DNA from: Variovorax sp. 54
GTDB lineage: Bacteria > Pseudomonadota > Gammaproteobacteria > Burkholderiales > Burkholderiaceae_C
Assembly (NCBI RefSeq): GCF_002754375.1
Contig: NZ_PEFF01000001.1
Span: 6,403,501 to 6,467,500 of the forward strand
Direction: 5' to 3'
Length of the DNA: 64,000 bases
Made by a program: the position numbers and the translations under genes. A model generated the notes under the pieces. The model worked only from the letters and a program-made list of their open reading frames with translations, ran no database searches and was not told where the DNA came from. Below are positions 19,120 through 29,018 of the stretch, piece by piece (positions within the stretch are counted from its first letter, which is position 1; each line of letters begins with the position of its first letter).

Positions 19120-19476
19120 ATGCATTCCCAAAGTGATTCTTCTGTTTTCAGATGGGCAGCCGTCGCCGCCATTGCGGCCGGCGCGCTGCTCGCCACGAGT
19201 GCCGCCAGCGCACGCACCAGCTGGTCGGTGCAGATCGGCACACCCGGCGCGGTCTATGCGCCGCCGTACTACGTGCCGCCGCCCGTCTACGGCTACCCGG
19301 CCCCGATCTACTACGCACCCCCGCCACCGCCGCGGGCCTACTACCGTCCGCCGCCACCCGTGTACTACCGGCCGGCCCCGATCTACGTGCCGCCGCGCGG
19401 ACGCCTGTACTACGGTCCCGGCTATCCCTACCGTGCGCCGAACGATGACGACGACGAGGATGACGACCGCGATTGA
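19120..19476 (+). CDS. Exported Pro/Tyr-rich protein
   Basis: 118 residues from ATG at 19120, behind GGAG. A signal peptide ends near SAASA (about residue 32). The mature part is dominated by PP-Y repeats (YAPPYYVPPPVYGYPAP, YYRPPPPVYYRPAP) and ends in an Asp/Glu-rich tail (NDDDDEDDDRD). Low-complexity envelope proteins of this kind are common in Burkholderiales; no function is assigned. A longer start at 19045 would prefix the signal peptide with polar sequence and is rejected. Confidence 0.65.
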   Translation: MHSQSDSSVFRWAAVAAIAAGALLATSAASARTSWSVQIGTPGAVYAPPYYVPPPVYGYPAPIYYAPPPPPRAYYRPPPPVYYRPAPIYVPPRGRLYYGPGYPYRAPNDDDDEDDDRD

Positions 19477-19599
19477 CCCGCCGCCCGCATGCACGCGGGC
19501 ATGCCAATTCTTGGCCTGACTCCTGACGAAAACGTCACAATCAGTCACATTTGTAAGTTCAAAGAATTCATTTCATGCCTGGAAGAGGGTTTCAGTCCG

Positions 19600-19615
19600 G
19601 GGCATGACACTTGCC
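19600..19615 (+). promoter_or_regulatory. Sigma-54 (-24/-12) type promoter
   Basis: GGGCATGACACTTGCC fits the RpoN consensus TGGCACG-N4-TTGCW at the GG and GC pairs with correct spacing. The predicted transcription start is near 19625, giving a ~37-base leader to the small gene at 19662. No adjacent enhancer-binding protein gene is present. Confidence 0.5.
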
Positions 19616-19661
19616 TCGCATCGTTCAACCGGCGCGGAGGGTGCCGAAGGAGCGACAAAAA

Positions 19662-19892
19662 ATGCAGACCAGCGTTCGGCCTTTCACCAATGTCGAGGCT
19701 GCCATTGCGGCGGTGGAGGCCCTGGACGGCGAACTCCGTAAGTTCGAGCTGGCCGTAGGGGACAACCTCCAGGACAGCATCGGCCTGCAGATGGCGCAGA
19801 TCACCGACCGTGCACTCGCACGCGGGTGGGAGCCCAGCGGCTTCATCCAGAAGGAAGGTTTTCGCCTCTACCGCTACCGCGCGATGCGCTGA
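19662..19892 (+). CDS. Small conserved-looking protein, 76 residues
   Basis: Starts at ATG 19662 behind AAGGAG with good spacing. A helical N-terminal half (VEAAIAAVEALDGELRKFELAVGDNLQDSIGLQ) is followed by MAQITDRALARGWEPSGFIQKEGFRLYRY. There is no signal peptide. It is not recognised; similar small proteins with a WEPSGF-like motif occur in related genomes to my recollection. It is probably expressed from the sigma-54-like promoter just upstream and converges on the lone receiver gene at 19911. Confidence 0.65.
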   Translation: MQTSVRPFTNVEAAIAAVEALDGELRKFELAVGDNLQDSIGLQMAQITDRALARGWEPSGFIQKEGFRLYRYRAMR

Positions 19893-19910
19893 AAGGCGAG
19901 GGAGCCTGGC

Positions 19911-20270
19911 TCAGCCCGGCGTGAGGATGCGCTCGAGCGCCCCGATGTCGATCGGCTTTTGCAGGTGGTGGTCGAACAGCACCTCGCCCGGCGCTGCATT
20001 CGCCGCGTCCCGTTCCGAAAAACCAGAAATTGCCACCAGCAACCGTGGCGCGCCTTGGGCCGTGCCGGCGCGCAGGCGGCGTGCCACCTCGGTGCCCGGA
20101 AAGTCGGGCAGGGTGAGGTCGATCAACGCCACATCGAAGCGCTCGCCGGCGGCGGCATCCAGCGCCTGTTGCGCCGTGTAGGTGCAGCGGGCCGTGTGGT
20201 CCTGCAGCGTCAGCAGCTCCCGCAGCAGGTCGGCTGCGGCCTCGTTGTCGTCGACGATCAGCACATTCAC
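19911..20270 (-). CDS. Single-domain response regulator (CheY-like)
   Basis: 119 residues, receiver only: VLIVDDNEAAADLL (acidic pocket), ALIDLTLPDFPG (phosphoacceptor Asp), VAISGF and the Lys of LQKPIDIGAL. It has no output domain. It is the last gene of the minus-strand signalling operon, 85 bases after the receiver-kinase, and probably relays phosphate from one of the kinases upstream. Confidence 0.9.
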   Translation of the reverse strand: MNVLIVDDNEAAADLLRELLTLQDHTARCTYTAQQALDAAAGERFDVALIDLTLPDFPGTEVARRLRAGTAQGAPRLLVAISGFSERDAANAAPGEVLFDHHLQKPIDIGALERILTPG

Positions 20271-20355
20271 AGTTGTTTTCTCTCGGCATCCATTGATTGC
20301 GATCCCGCAGTATCGACGCAGCGCCTACGGGAATCCGTGACAGGGGCCTTGTTTG

Positions 20356-21573
20356 TTACTTCTCGGCGTCGGGTGCGGCGGCAGGCGTCTGCAGCGGCAG
20401 CTCGACGAAAAAGCGCGCGCCCTGGCCCGGCGTGCTCTCCACGCCGATGCGGCCCGCATGCAGGCTCACGATCTTGTGCGTGATGTACAGCCCCAGGCCC
20501 AAGCCGGCCGCGTGCTTGCGGCTGACGTCGGTGCGCTCGAACTGTTCGAAGATGCGCTGATGGTCTTCGGTCGAAATGCCGATGCCCTGGTCGCGCACGC
20601 TCACGACCGCCTGGTCGCCGTCCAGCCGTACCGTCATCTCGACCGGCTTGCCGCCGCCGTAGCGCAGCGCGTTGGTCAGCAGGTTGGTCAGCACCTGTTC
20701 GATACGGAACTCGTCCCACACGCCGCGCAGCGTGTCGGGTGCCTCGAGCGTGATCGTGCTGCCCGCCGCTTCGGCCTGGTGGCGCAGGTTGTCGACCACG
20801 GCGCGGGCCAGCTCTGCCAGGTCGACGGGCTTGGTCTGGATCGACAGCGCATCGCGCCGCAGCCGCGTCACGTCGAGCATGTCGTCGATGAGCCGCACCA
20901 TGTTGCGGATCTGCCGCTGGTCGCGTTCGATCATCGTGGGCAGCTTGTCGGGCGCGAAGCTGTCGAGCTTGCCTTTGGCCAAGTGCAATTGCCGCAACTG
21001 CGCTTCAAGGTACAGCGTGTTCAGCGGCGTGCGCAGCTCGTGCGACACCATCGACATGAAGTCGTCGCGCATGCGCACCGCGCGCTCCAGCTCGCGCTGC
21101 GTGTGCTGCAGCTGCTGCACCAGTTCTTCCTGCTTGCGGTGCGCGGCGGCCAGCGATTCCATCTCGTGGCGCAGCGCCTTGCGATGCTGGTGCAGGTCGA
21201 CGAACACGCTCACCTTGCTGACCACCGCGTGCGGGTCGAGCGGCTTGTGCAGGAAGTCGACCGCGCCGCTCTCGTAGCCCTGGAAGGCGTAGTTCATCTC
21301 GCGCCCCGCGGCGCTCACGAAGATGATCGGAATGTGCCGCGTGCGCTCGGTGCCGCGCATCAGTTCGGCCAGCTCGAAGCCGTTCATGCCGGGCATCTGC
21401 ACGTCGACGATGGCGAGCGCGAATTCATGCTCCAGCAGCAGCGTCAGCGCCGCCTCGGCCGAGCCGGCGCGGAACACCAGCCGACCCGGCGCGCGAATCA
21501 GCGCCTCGAGTGCCAGCAGGTTCTCGGGCAGGTCGTCGACGATCAGCAGCTTGCTTTCGACCTCAATGGGCAT
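20356..21573 (-). CDS. Receiver-histidine kinase hybrid
   Basis: 405 residues from ATG 21573. Receiver first (LLIVDDLPENLLALEALI, ALAIVDVQMPGMNGFEL, LHKPLDP), then a coiled coil (about 125-160), HisKA with [21 protein letters not shown] and a HATPase domain with TNLLTNALRYGGG, VRDQGIGIS and GLGLGLYITHKIV. There is no membrane segment. It is a cytoplasmic phosphorelay kinase whose activity can be set by its own receiver. The start overlaps the CheB-like gene by 11 bases. Confidence 0.92.
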   Translation of the reverse strand: MPIEVESKLLIVDDLPENLLALEALIRAPGRLVFRAGSAEAALTLLLEHEFALAIVDVQMPGMNGFELAELMRGTERTRHIPIIFVSAAGREMNYAFQGYESGAVDFLHKPLDPHAVVSKVSVFVDLHQHRKALRHEMESLAAAHRKQEELVQQLQHTQRELERAVRMRDDFMSMVSHELRTPLNTLYLEAQLRQLHLAKGKLDSFAPDKLPTMIERDQRQIRNMVRLIDDMLDVTRLRRDALSIQTKPVDLAELARAVVDNLRHQAEAAGSTITLEAPDTLRGVWDEFRIEQVLTNLLTNALRYGGGKPVEMTVRLDGDQAVVSVRDQGIGISTEDHQRIFEQFERTDVSRKHAAGLGLGLYITHKIVSLHAGRIGVESTPGQGARFFVELPLQTPAAAPDAEK

Positions 21574-22177
21574 GGACGGGCTCCAGTTGCTGCAGCAGGG
21601 TGCGCAGGTCACGCAGGGGAAGCACGTGGTCGGGCGTGTGGCGCGCAATGGCGGCGAGGGGCATGGTGGGAACCAGGGCTTCTTTCGGGTCTTGCACGGC
21701 GGTGAGCCCGCCGGCGCGGTGGATGCGCAGCAGGCCTTCGGCGCCGTCCTCGTTCGCGCCGGTCATGAGGAAGCCTGCCACCGACGGCCCGTAGGCGTCG
21801 GCGGCCGAGGCCATGAGCACATCGATGGAAGGGCGCGAATACAGCACGGGCGGCTCGCAGCTCAGCGAGAAGCGCCGCCCGCGTTCGATCGACAGGTGGT
21901 AGCCCGGCGGCGCGAAGTACAGGCAGCCGTCTGCGATCGGCATCTTGTCGAGCGCCTCGTGCACGGGAATCGGCAGGCGCTGCGCAAAGATTTCGGCCAG
22001 GTGGCTCTCGTGCGATTCGGGCAGGTGCAGCACCACCGCCATCGGAATGCGCCAGCCTGCAGGCAGGCCGTCGAGCACCGCACTGAGCGCGTCGATGCCG
22101 CCGGCCGAGGCGCCGAGCACCACGGCCTCGACGCGGCGAACCGGAAAGGAGCGGTGCTGTGTGCTGCCGCGCTTCAT
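21563..22177 (-). CDS. CheB-type methylesterase, catalytic domain only
   Basis: 204 residues. The Ser-His-Asp triad of CheB is visible: LGASAGGIDAL (Ser near 24), LPESHESHLAEIF (His near 53) and FLMTGANEDGAEGL (Asp near 142). The usual N-terminal receiver is absent. The usual role is demethylation/deamidation of chemoreceptor glutamates, but no receptor or CheW is nearby, so its substrate may be the hybrid kinase of the operon or something else. It overlaps the CheR gene by four bases. Confidence 0.92.
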   Translation of the reverse strand: MKRGSTQHRSFPVRRVEAVVLGASAGGIDALSAVLDGLPAGWRIPMAVVLHLPESHESHLAEIFAQRLPIPVHEALDKMPIADGCLYFAPPGYHLSIERGRRFSLSCEPPVLYSRPSIDVLMASAADAYGPSVAGFLMTGANEDGAEGLLRIHRAGGLTAVQDPKEALVPTMPLAAIARHTPDHVLPLRDLRTLLQQLEPVHAH

Positions 22178-23052
22178 GCGACCTTGCGGTAGATGCGCTC
22201 GGCGCGCGCGTGGGCGTCGAAGCGGTCGGCGTAGCCCGAGAAGTCGATGCTCTCCTTCGAGCCCAGTCCGAGAAAACCGCGGTGCGACAGCGACTCGTGG
22301 AACAGCCCGAGCGCGCGGTCCTGCAGCTGGCGGTTGAAGTAGATCAGCACGTTGCGGCATGACACCAGCTGCGTCTCGGCGAACACGCTGTCGGTGGCCA
22401 GGCTGTGGTCGGCAAAGATCACGTCGGCGCACAGCGAAGGGTCGAAGCGCGCGGCCTCGTAGGCGGCGGTGTAGTAGTCGGAGAACGCGCTGAGCCCGCC
22501 CGCGCGCTGGTAGTTCGACGTGTAGCCGCGAATGGCCTCGAGTGGAAAGATGCCCTGGCGCGCCTTCTCGAGCGAGGCCGGGTTGATGTCGGTGGCGTAG
22601 ATCTGCGTGCGTTCGAGCAGGCCTTCCTCGCGCAGCAGGATCGCCAGCGAGAACACCTCTTCGCCCGTGCTGCAGCCCGCCACCCACACCTTGACCGAGG
22701 GGTAGGTGTGCAGGATCGGCACCACATGCTGGCGCAGCGCCAGGAAGTAGGCCGGGTCGCGGAACATCTCGCTCACCGGGATCGTCAGGAACTGCAGCAG
22801 CTGGCCGAACAGCGTGGCATCGCGCAGCACGCGGTCCTGCAGCACCGAGATGCTGGGCAGCTCCAGCTGCTCCAGCGCGTACAGCACGCGGCGCTTCTGC
22901 GAGGCGGTGGTGTAGTTGCGGAAGTCGTAGCTGTACTTGAGGTAGATGGCCTCCATCAGCAGGCGCAGCTCGATCTCGGTGTCGCTCAGCGGTTGCGCCG
23001 CCGGCATGGCCGGCATGGCCGCAGGTGAGGCAGGGAGGGGCTTGCGGGTCAC
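22174..23052 (-). CDS. CheR-type methyltransferase
   Basis: 292 residues from GTG at 23052, which overlaps the stop of the hybrid kinase (GTGA). SAM-dependent methyltransferase of the CheR family: the N-terminal helical domain with [19 protein letters not shown], then [31 protein letters not shown] (SAM motif I), [19 protein letters not shown] and [15 protein letters not shown]. It pairs with the CheB-like protein. No TPR tail. The normal target is receptor glutamates; here the context gives no receptor. Confidence 0.93.
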   Translation of the reverse strand: MTRKPLPASPAAMPAMPAAQPLSDTEIELRLLMEAIYLKYSYDFRNYTTASQKRRVLYALEQLELPSISVLQDRVLRDATLFGQLLQFLTIPVSEMFRDPAYFLALRQHVVPILHTYPSVKVWVAGCSTGEEVFSLAILLREEGLLERTQIYATDINPASLEKARQGIFPLEAIRGYTSNYQRAGGLSAFSDYYTAAYEAARFDPSLCADVIFADHSLATDSVFAETQLVSCRNVLIYFNRQLQDRALGLFHESLSHRGFLGLGSKESIDFSGYADRFDAHARAERIYRKVA

Positions 23053-26000
23053 AGGCGCTCCATCTTCGGCATCCACACGCGCAGCAGCGAGAACAGGCGC
23101 TCCAGGTCCACCGGCTTGGCCAGGTAGTCGCTGGCGCCTGCGGCCAGGCATTGGTCGCGGTCGTCCTTCATGGCCTTGGCGGTGATGGCAATCACCGGCA
23201 TCTTCACGAAGCGCGGGTCGGCACGCAGCCGGCGCGTGGCTTCCAGGCCGTCCATCTCCGGCATCATCACGTCCATCAGCACGAGGTCGATCTCGCTCAC
23301 CTGGTCGAGCCGCTCCAGCGCCTCGCGGCCGTTGCGCCCGATCTCGACCGTGGCGCCGCGCTGCTCCAGCGCGCTCGTCAGCGCGAAGATGTTGCGCACG
23401 TCGTCGTCCACCAGCAGGATCGTGCGGCCCTCGAAGATGCGGTCGCGTCCGCGTGCCGTCTTCAGCATGCCCTGGCGCTCGCTCGACAGCTCGGCTTCCA
23501 CCTTGTGCAGGAACAGCGTCACCTCGTCGAGCAGCCGCTCGGGCGAGCGCGCGCCCTTGATGATGATCGAGCGCGAGTAGCGCTGCAGCTCCGTCTCTTC
23601 GTCGCGCGTGAGGTTGCGCCCGGTGTAGACGATGACGGGCGGGAACGACACGATCTCTTCCGCCGCCATCTGCTTGAGCAGCTCGCTGCCCTGCATGTCG
23701 GGCAGGCGCAGGTCGGTGACCATGCAGTCGAACACGCGCGTGCGCAGCAGCGCCAGCGCCTCTTCGCCGGAGCCGACCGCGACGATCTCGATGTCGTCGT
23801 CGCCGATCAGCCGGATCACGCTCTCGCGCTGCAGCGCGTCGTCTTCGACCAGCAGCACGACCTTGACCTTCTGCGTGAGCTTTTCTTCCAGGCGCGCGAA
23901 CACTTTGGTCAGCTCTTCGCGCGTGGCCGGCTTCAGCGCGAAGCCGATGGCGCCCATGTGCAGCGCGGCGGCCTGCGCGTTGTCGGCGGCCGAGACCACG
24001 TGGATCGGAATGTGGCGCGTGTGCGGCGAATCCTTGAGCTTTTGCAGCACGTCGAGGCCGGTGCTGTCGGGCAGGCGCATGTCGAGCAGGATCGCGTCGG
24101 GCACGAACTGCGTGGCCAGCTCGAAGCCGTCGGCCGCGCCGTGCGCCACCAGGCAGCGGTAGCCCAGCTCGTGCGCCAGGTCGTACAGGATGTGGGCGAA
24201 CTGGGGCTCGTCTTCGATCACCAGCACGCGGCGCACCTGGTCGCGCGGAATCGATCGGTCGTCCGCGAAGCGCGGGGCCGGCACAACGGGCGCCGGGGCA
24301 GGGGGCGCGAGCGGCGGCGGCGACAGCACGGCGGGCGCATGCGACGGCGACGACGTCGACATGGACCGCAACGTGCCCACGGGCGAGGCCGGCGCGGGCA
24401 TGGTCTGCGGCGCGCGCGGCGGCAGCTGCAGCGTGAAGGTGCTGCCCTGGCCCGCTTCGCTCTTCACCGTCAGCGTGCCGCCGAGCAGCTGCGTGAGGTC
24501 GCGTGAGATCGACAGGCCCAGGCCCGTGCCACCGTAGCGCCGGCTCGTGGTGCCGTCGGCCTGTCGGAAGGCTTCGAAGATCAGCTCGTGCTGTTGCGGG
24601 TCGATGCCGATGCCCGAGTCGTGCACCGCAAAGGCCGCGCCGCCGTCGGCCGTGGCCGACACCGTGAGCGCCACTTCGCCGCGCTCGGTGAACTTGATCG
24701 CGTTCGACAGCAGGTTCTTCAGAACCTGCTCTACGCGCTGCCGGTCGGTGACCAGCAGGGCCGGCGTGTCGGGACGCAGCTCCAGCCGGAACTCCAGGTT
24801 CTTGTCGGTTGCGATCGGGCGGAAGGTGCTTTCGAGGCTCTGGGCCAGCTTGTCGAGCGGCACCTCTTCGGGCACCAGCTCCAGCTTGCCGGCTTCGACC
24901 TTGGCGATGTCCAGGATGTCGTTGATCAGCACCAGCAGGTCGTTGCCCGAGGCGTAGATCGACTCGGCGAACTTCACCTGCTCCAGCGACAGGTTGCCCT
25001 GCGGGTTGTCGCCCAGCAGCTTGGCCAGGATGAGCGCGCTGTTCAGCGGCGTGCGCAGCTCGTGCGACATGTTCGCCAGGAACTCCGACTTGTAGCGGCT
25101 GGCGCGCTGCAGCTCGTCGGCGCGGTCTTCCAGGTCGCGCTGCACGCGGCGCAGCGCGGTGTTGCGCTGGTCGAGTGCCTCGGTGCGTTCCGACAGCTGG
25201 CTGTTGGTCTGCTCCAGCTCGGCCTGCTGGTTCTCCAGCATGGCCTGCGAGGCGCGCAGCGCGCGCGACTGTTCTTCGAGCTCTTCGTTGGCGGTGCGCA
25301 GCTCTTCCTGCTGCACCTGCAGTTCTTCATTGAGCTGCTGCGTTTCGGCGAGCACGTCCTGCAGCTGCTCGCGGTAGCGCGCCGCCGCCAGCGAGATGCC
25401 GATGTCGTCGGCCACCAGGTCGAACAGCTGCTCGCTGCGCGCGTCGGGCGTGCCCGGCAGGCCGAGTTCGAGCACGCCGTTGACGGCGCCGTCGCTCGAC
25501 ACCGGCAGCAGCAGCACGGCCCTGGGCGCCATCTCGCCGAGGCCGGAATTCACCTTCAGATAGTCGGCCTGCACCGGGTCGATCAGCATGCGGCGCCGCT
25601 CGGCCGCCGCCTGGCCGACCAGGCTTTCGGTGGGGGAGAACACCTGCGGCGAGGCTTCGGCCTCGCTGGAAAAGCCGTAGCTCGCGGCGCGGCGCAGCGG
25701 GCCGTGGCGTTCGCGCACATAGAGCGCGCCGACCGAGCTGCCGAGGTGGCGCGAGAAAAACGCCAGGATCTTGCGGCCCATGTCGGGTGCGCTGAGTTCG
25801 CCGACCAGCTCGCCCACCAGCTCGGTCTGCGCATTGCGCAGCCAGGCCTCCTGCGCCAGGCGCTCGGCGTGCGCCGCTTGCTCGCCCAACACCGTGTCGT
25901 AGCTGTCGGACAGCCGCATCAGCTGCCGGCGCCCGAAGAACGCCACCAGCCCGGAGTACACCAGCGTGAACAACAGGAACAGGCCGACCACCCACCAGCT

Positions 26001-26549
26001 CGTGCGGTTGGCCTCGTTGTTGCGCTGGAAGCGCAGCGCCTGCTCGGTGTCCATGAAGGCCGTGTACTCGGCGCGCATCTCGTCGGTCAGGTGCTTGCCG
26101 CGGCCCAGCCGGACCGTGGCCTGTACGTCCTGGCCCGTGCGACGCGCCTCGATCATCTCGCGCGAGAACGCCAGCCAGGAGTCCTGCAGGCCGGCGATGC
26201 GCTCGATGCGCTCCACCTGCCGGCGGTTGTCCGACACCAGTGTGCGCAGCGCCTCCGTGTCGGACTTCAGGCGCGGCTCGGCATTCTGGTAGGGCTCCAG
26301 GAAGGTCTCTTCACCGGTGAGCAGGTAGCCGCGCATGCCGGTTTCCATGTCGATCGAGCGGCGCTGCAGTTCGCTGGCCGCGCGCGTGACCTGGTCGGTG
26401 TGCTCCACCCAACTGATGGTCGACAGCAGATACAGGATGAGCGCGACGAACGCCACGGCCCCGACCAGGCCGCCGAACAGCGGCAGCTTGAGGTTGCGGC
26501 TGAGCAGGCGGTCGAATTCAACCGGGTCGATCGCGGAGGGAGTTTTCAT
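23049..26549 (-). CDS. CHASE3-GAF hybrid histidine kinase with three receiver domains
   Basis: 1166 residues from ATG 26549. Order: first membrane helix (about 15-38); CHASE3 sensor ([33 protein letters not shown] begins it); second helix (about 190-210); GAF (about 240-390); long coiled coil; HisKA with [18 protein letters not shown]; HATPase ([19 protein letters not shown]); Pro-rich linker; three receivers ([30 protein letters not shown]). It heads the minus-strand operon with CheR, CheB and two more phosphorelay proteins. Coiled-coil methylation by CheR/CheB is an attractive idea. A TTG 18 bases upstream is a weaker start. Confidence 0.93.
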   Translation of the reverse strand: MKTPSAIDPVEFDRLLSRNLKLPLFGGLVGAVAFVALILYLLSTISWVEHTDQVTRAASELQRRSIDMETGMRGYLLTGEETFLEPYQNAEPRLKSDTEALRTLVSDNRRQVERIERIAGLQDSWLAFSREMIEARRTGQDVQATVRLGRGKHLTDEMRAEYTAFMDTEQALRFQRNNEANRTSWWVVGLFLLFTLVYSGLVAFFGRRQLMRLSDSYDTVLGEQAAHAERLAQEAWLRNAQTELVGELVGELSAPDMGRKILAFFSRHLGSSVGALYVRERHGPLRRAASYGFSSEAEASPQVFSPTESLVGQAAAERRRMLIDPVQADYLKVNSGLGEMAPRAVLLLPVSSDGAVNGVLELGLPGTPDARSEQLFDLVADDIGISLAAARYREQLQDVLAETQQLNEELQVQQEELRTANEELEEQSRALRASQAMLENQQAELEQTNSQLSERTEALDQRNTALRRVQRDLEDRADELQRASRYKSEFLANMSHELRTPLNSALILAKLLGDNPQGNLSLEQVKFAESIYASGNDLLVLINDILDIAKVEAGKLELVPEEVPLDKLAQSLESTFRPIATDKNLEFRLELRPDTPALLVTDRQRVEQVLKNLLSNAIKFTERGEVALTVSATADGGAAFAVHDSGIGIDPQQHELIFEAFRQADGTTSRRYGGTGLGLSISRDLTQLLGGTLTVKSEAGQGSTFTLQLPPRAPQTMPAPASPVGTLRSMSTSSPSHAPAVLSPPPLAPPAPAPVVPAPRFADDRSIPRDQVRRVLVIEDEPQFAHILYDLAHELGYRCLVAHGAADGFELATQFVPDAILLDMRLPDSTGLDVLQKLKDSPHTRHIPIHVVSAADNAQAAALHMGAIGFALKPATREELTKVFARLEEKLTQKVKVVLLVEDDALQRESVIRLIGDDDIEIVAVGSGEEALALLRTRVFDCMVTDLRLPDMQGSELLKQMAAEEIVSFPPVIVYTGRNLTRDEETELQRYSRSIIIKGARSPERLLDEVTLFLHKVEAELSSERQGMLKTARGRDRIFEGRTILLVDDDVRNIFALTSALEQRGATVEIGRNGREALERLDQVSEIDLVLMDVMMPEMDGLEATRRLRADPRFVKMPVIAITAKAMKDDRDQCLAAGASDYLAKPVDLERLFSLLRVWMPKMERL

Positions 26550-26662
26550 GAATGCATTTGTAAGCAAAACTTGTCAAGTCTTGCCGAAAAAGATCAATTG
26601 ACCTGTCGGAGAAGACCTCGATAGCGCTTTGTGTGACGTATTGCCGCATTCGGCGCTCGCTA

Positions 26663-26682
26663 TACTGTGATTTCATCCAGTA
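26663..26682. promoter_or_regulatory. LexA (SOS) box
   Basis: TACTGTGATTTCATCCAGTA matches the palindrome TACTGT-N8-ACAGTA with one mismatch. It overlaps a TATACT -10 hexamer (26661-26666) and lies 9 bases before the helicase ATG, so LexA binding would block RNA polymerase. Confidence 0.75.
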
Positions 26683-26690
26683 TCGGCAGC

Positions 26691-29018
26691 ATGCCTTCCG
26701 AACCCCATTCCGTTCCGTCAGCCGCTGTTTCAGCGGCGCACGTCGTGTCCGTCAAGGCCTTGTGCGCGTTCGGCGCCAAGGCGGGCGACCTCGACCTGCG
26801 CTTCGTGCCTGCGCCCAGCGCGCTCGAAGGCATGGCCGGCCACGCGCTCGTGCAGGCCCGGCGCGGCGGCGACTACCGCAGCGAGGTGCCGCTGGACACC
26901 ACCTGCGGCCCCTTGCGCGTGCGCGGCCGGGCCGACGGCTACGACCCGGCGCAGGCGCGGGTGGAAGAAATCAAGACCTTCCGCGGCGACTTCGACGCCA
27001 TCCGCGCCAACCACCGCGCCTTGCACTGGGCGCAGGTGCGCTGCTACGGCTGGATGCTCTGCGAGCAGGAAGGGCACGACACCCTGACCGTCGCGCTGGT
27101 CTACCTCGACCTGGCCAGCGGCGACGAAACCGTGCTCGAAGAGCAGCACACGCGCGACACCCTGCGCAGCCACTTCGAGACCCTGTGCGCTTGCTACAGC
27201 GACTGGGCACAGCGCGAAGCAGCGCATCGCGGCGCGCTCGACGCGGCGCTGGTGCGGCTCGAATTTCCCCACGCCGCCTTCCGCACCGGCCAACGCGAAC
27301 TGGCCGAGGCGGTCTACCGCGCGGCCGTCGGCGCGCGCTGCCTGCTGGCGCAGGCGCCCACGGGCATCGGCAAGACGCTGGCCACGCTGTTTCCGCTGCT
27401 CAAGGCGCGGGCGGCACACCGGGTCGACAAGGTGTTCTTCCTCACCGCCAAGACCTCCGGCCGGCCCGTGGCGCTCGACGCCTTGCGGGTGCTGGGGCAG
27501 GGCGGCGCCCGGCCGCGCGTGCTCGAGCTTGCGGCCCGCGAGAAGGTCTGCGAGTACCCCGACCGCGCCTGCCACGGCGAAGCCTGTCCGCTGGCGCGCG
27601 GCTTCTACGACCGCCTGCCCGCCGCGCGCGCCGAGGCCGCACGGGCGGGCTGGCTCGACCGCGAGGCCCTGCGCCAGGTCGCGCTCGCGCACGAGGTGTG
27701 CCCCTATTTCCTGGCGCAGGAGATGACGCACTGGAGCGACGTCATCGTCGGCGACTACAACTACTACTTCGACAGCAGCGCCTTCCTTTTCGCCAGCATG
27801 AAAGACGCCAACTGGCGCGTCGCCGTGCTGGTCGACGAGGCGCACAACCTGCTGGAGCGGGCGCGCGGCATGTACACCGCCAAGCTCGAAGGCGCCGCGC
27901 TCGAAGAAGCGCACCGCATCGCACCCGCCGCCGTGCGCGGCCCGCTCGCACGGCTGTTCCGCGAATGGGACACGCTGCAGCAGGCGCAGACCGCCGACTA
28001 CGACACCGCCGACGAGATTCCCGAGCGCTTTTTGCGCACGCTGCAGGCCGCCAACACCGCGATGGCCGAGCACTTCGCCGCCACGCCCGACGCCGCGCAG
28101 GGGCCGCTGCAGCGCTTCTTCTTCGACGCGCTGCACTTCGCGCGGCTGGCCGAGGTCTTCGACGACCACTCGGTGTTCGAGCGCACCTTGGGCAGCACGC
28201 AGGAACAGCGCGGCCTCGCCATCCGCAACCTCGTGCCCGGGCCGTTTCTCGAAGGCCGCTTTGCCGACGCGGTGTCGGTCACCTGCTTCTCGGGCACGCT
28301 GTCGCCGTTCGCGTTCTATCGCGACGCGCTCGGCCTGCCCGAAGACACGGCGCTGCTCGACGTGGCGTCGCCGTTCAGCAGCCGGCAGCTGCGCGTCGAG
28401 GTGGCGACCGGCGTCTCCACGCGCTTTCGCGACCGCGCCGGCTCGCTGCGCCATGTGGCGGACATCATCGGCGCGCAGTTCGAGCGCCTGCCCGGCAATT
28501 ACCTGGCCTTCTTCAGCAGCTTCGACTACCTCGACAAGGCCTGCGCCGCGTTCTCGCTGCGCCACCCCGGCGTGCCTGTGTGGGCGCAGACGCGCGGCAT
28601 GCGCGAGGCCGACCGCCACGGCTTCGTCGCGCGCTTCGAAGAGGGCGGGCAGGGCATCGGCTTCGCCGTGCTCGGCGGTGCGTTTGGCGAGGGCATCGAC
28701 CTGCCGGGCAGCCGATTGATCGGCGCCTTCGTCGCGAGCCTGGGGCTGCCGCAGTACAACGAACTCAACGAAATCACGCGCGAGCGCATGCAGTCGCGCT
28801 TCGGCAAGGGCTACGAGTACACCTACCTCTACCCGGGCCTGCAGAAGGTGGTGCAGGCCGCGGGCCGCGTGATCCGCACCGAGGCCGACACCGGCGTGCT
28901 GCACCTGCTCGACGACCGCTTTGCACGCGCCGAAATCCGCGAGCTGCTGCCGAGCTGGTGGCATGTGCAACTGGCCGGGGAGGCCGGAGAAGACGATGCG
29001 CGCCACCCGACGCCTTGA
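26691..29018 (+). CDS. DinG/XPD-type helicase with N-terminal PD-(D/E)XK nuclease-like domain
   Basis: 775 residues. Residues 1-190 contain RGRADGYDP and ARVEEIKTFRGD near 90, the D...E-x-K pattern of Cas4/RecB-type nucleases. The helicase core follows: Walker A AQAPTGIGKTL (about 220), an iron-sulfur cluster insertion with four cysteines (KVC, RAC, EAC near 286-300 and EVC near 340), Walker B VLVDEAHNLLERA (about 380), VTCFSGTLSPFAFY, GAFGEGIDLPGS and QAAGRVIRTEAD. This is an SF2 5'-3' DNA helicase with damage-repair relatives. The ATG follows a LexA box, and the 3' end overlaps the AlkB gene by 23 bases. Confidence 0.9.
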   Translation: MPSEPHSVPSAAVSAAHVVSVKALCAFGAKAGDLDLRFVPAPSALEGMAGHALVQARRGGDYRSEVPLDTTCGPLRVRGRADGYDPAQARVEEIKTFRGDFDAIRANHRALHWAQVRCYGWMLCEQEGHDTLTVALVYLDLASGDETVLEEQHTRDTLRSHFETLCACYSDWAQREAAHRGALDAALVRLEFPHAAFRTGQRELAEAVYRAAVGARCLLAQAPTGIGKTLATLFPLLKARAAHRVDKVFFLTAKTSGRPVALDALRVLGQGGARPRVLELAAREKVCEYPDRACHGEACPLARGFYDRLPAARAEAARAGWLDREALRQVALAHEVCPYFLAQEMTHWSDVIVGDYNYYFDSSAFLFASMKDANWRVAVLVDEAHNLLERARGMYTAKLEGAALEEAHRIAPAAVRGPLARLFREWDTLQQAQTADYDTADEIPERFLRTLQAANTAMAEHFAATPDAAQGPLQRFFFDALHFARLAEVFDDHSVFERTLGSTQEQRGLAIRNLVPGPFLEGRFADAVSVTCFSGTLSPFAFYRDALGLPEDTALLDVASPFSSRQLRVEVATGVSTRFRDRAGSLRHVADIIGAQFERLPGNYLAFFSSFDYLDKACAAFSLRHPGVPVWAQTRGMREADRHGFVARFEEGGQGIGFAVLGGAFGEGIDLPGSRLIGAFVASLGLPQYNELNEITRERMQSRFGKGYEYTYLYPGLQKVVQAAGRVIRTEADTGVLHLLDDRFARAEIRELLPSWWHVQLAGEAGEDDARHPTP

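Noticed and set aside
26549..26590. TTGACA on the minus strand near the hybrid kinase start as a -35 box
   Set aside because: No acceptable -10 at 16-18 bases before the ATG; it would place the start inside the gene.
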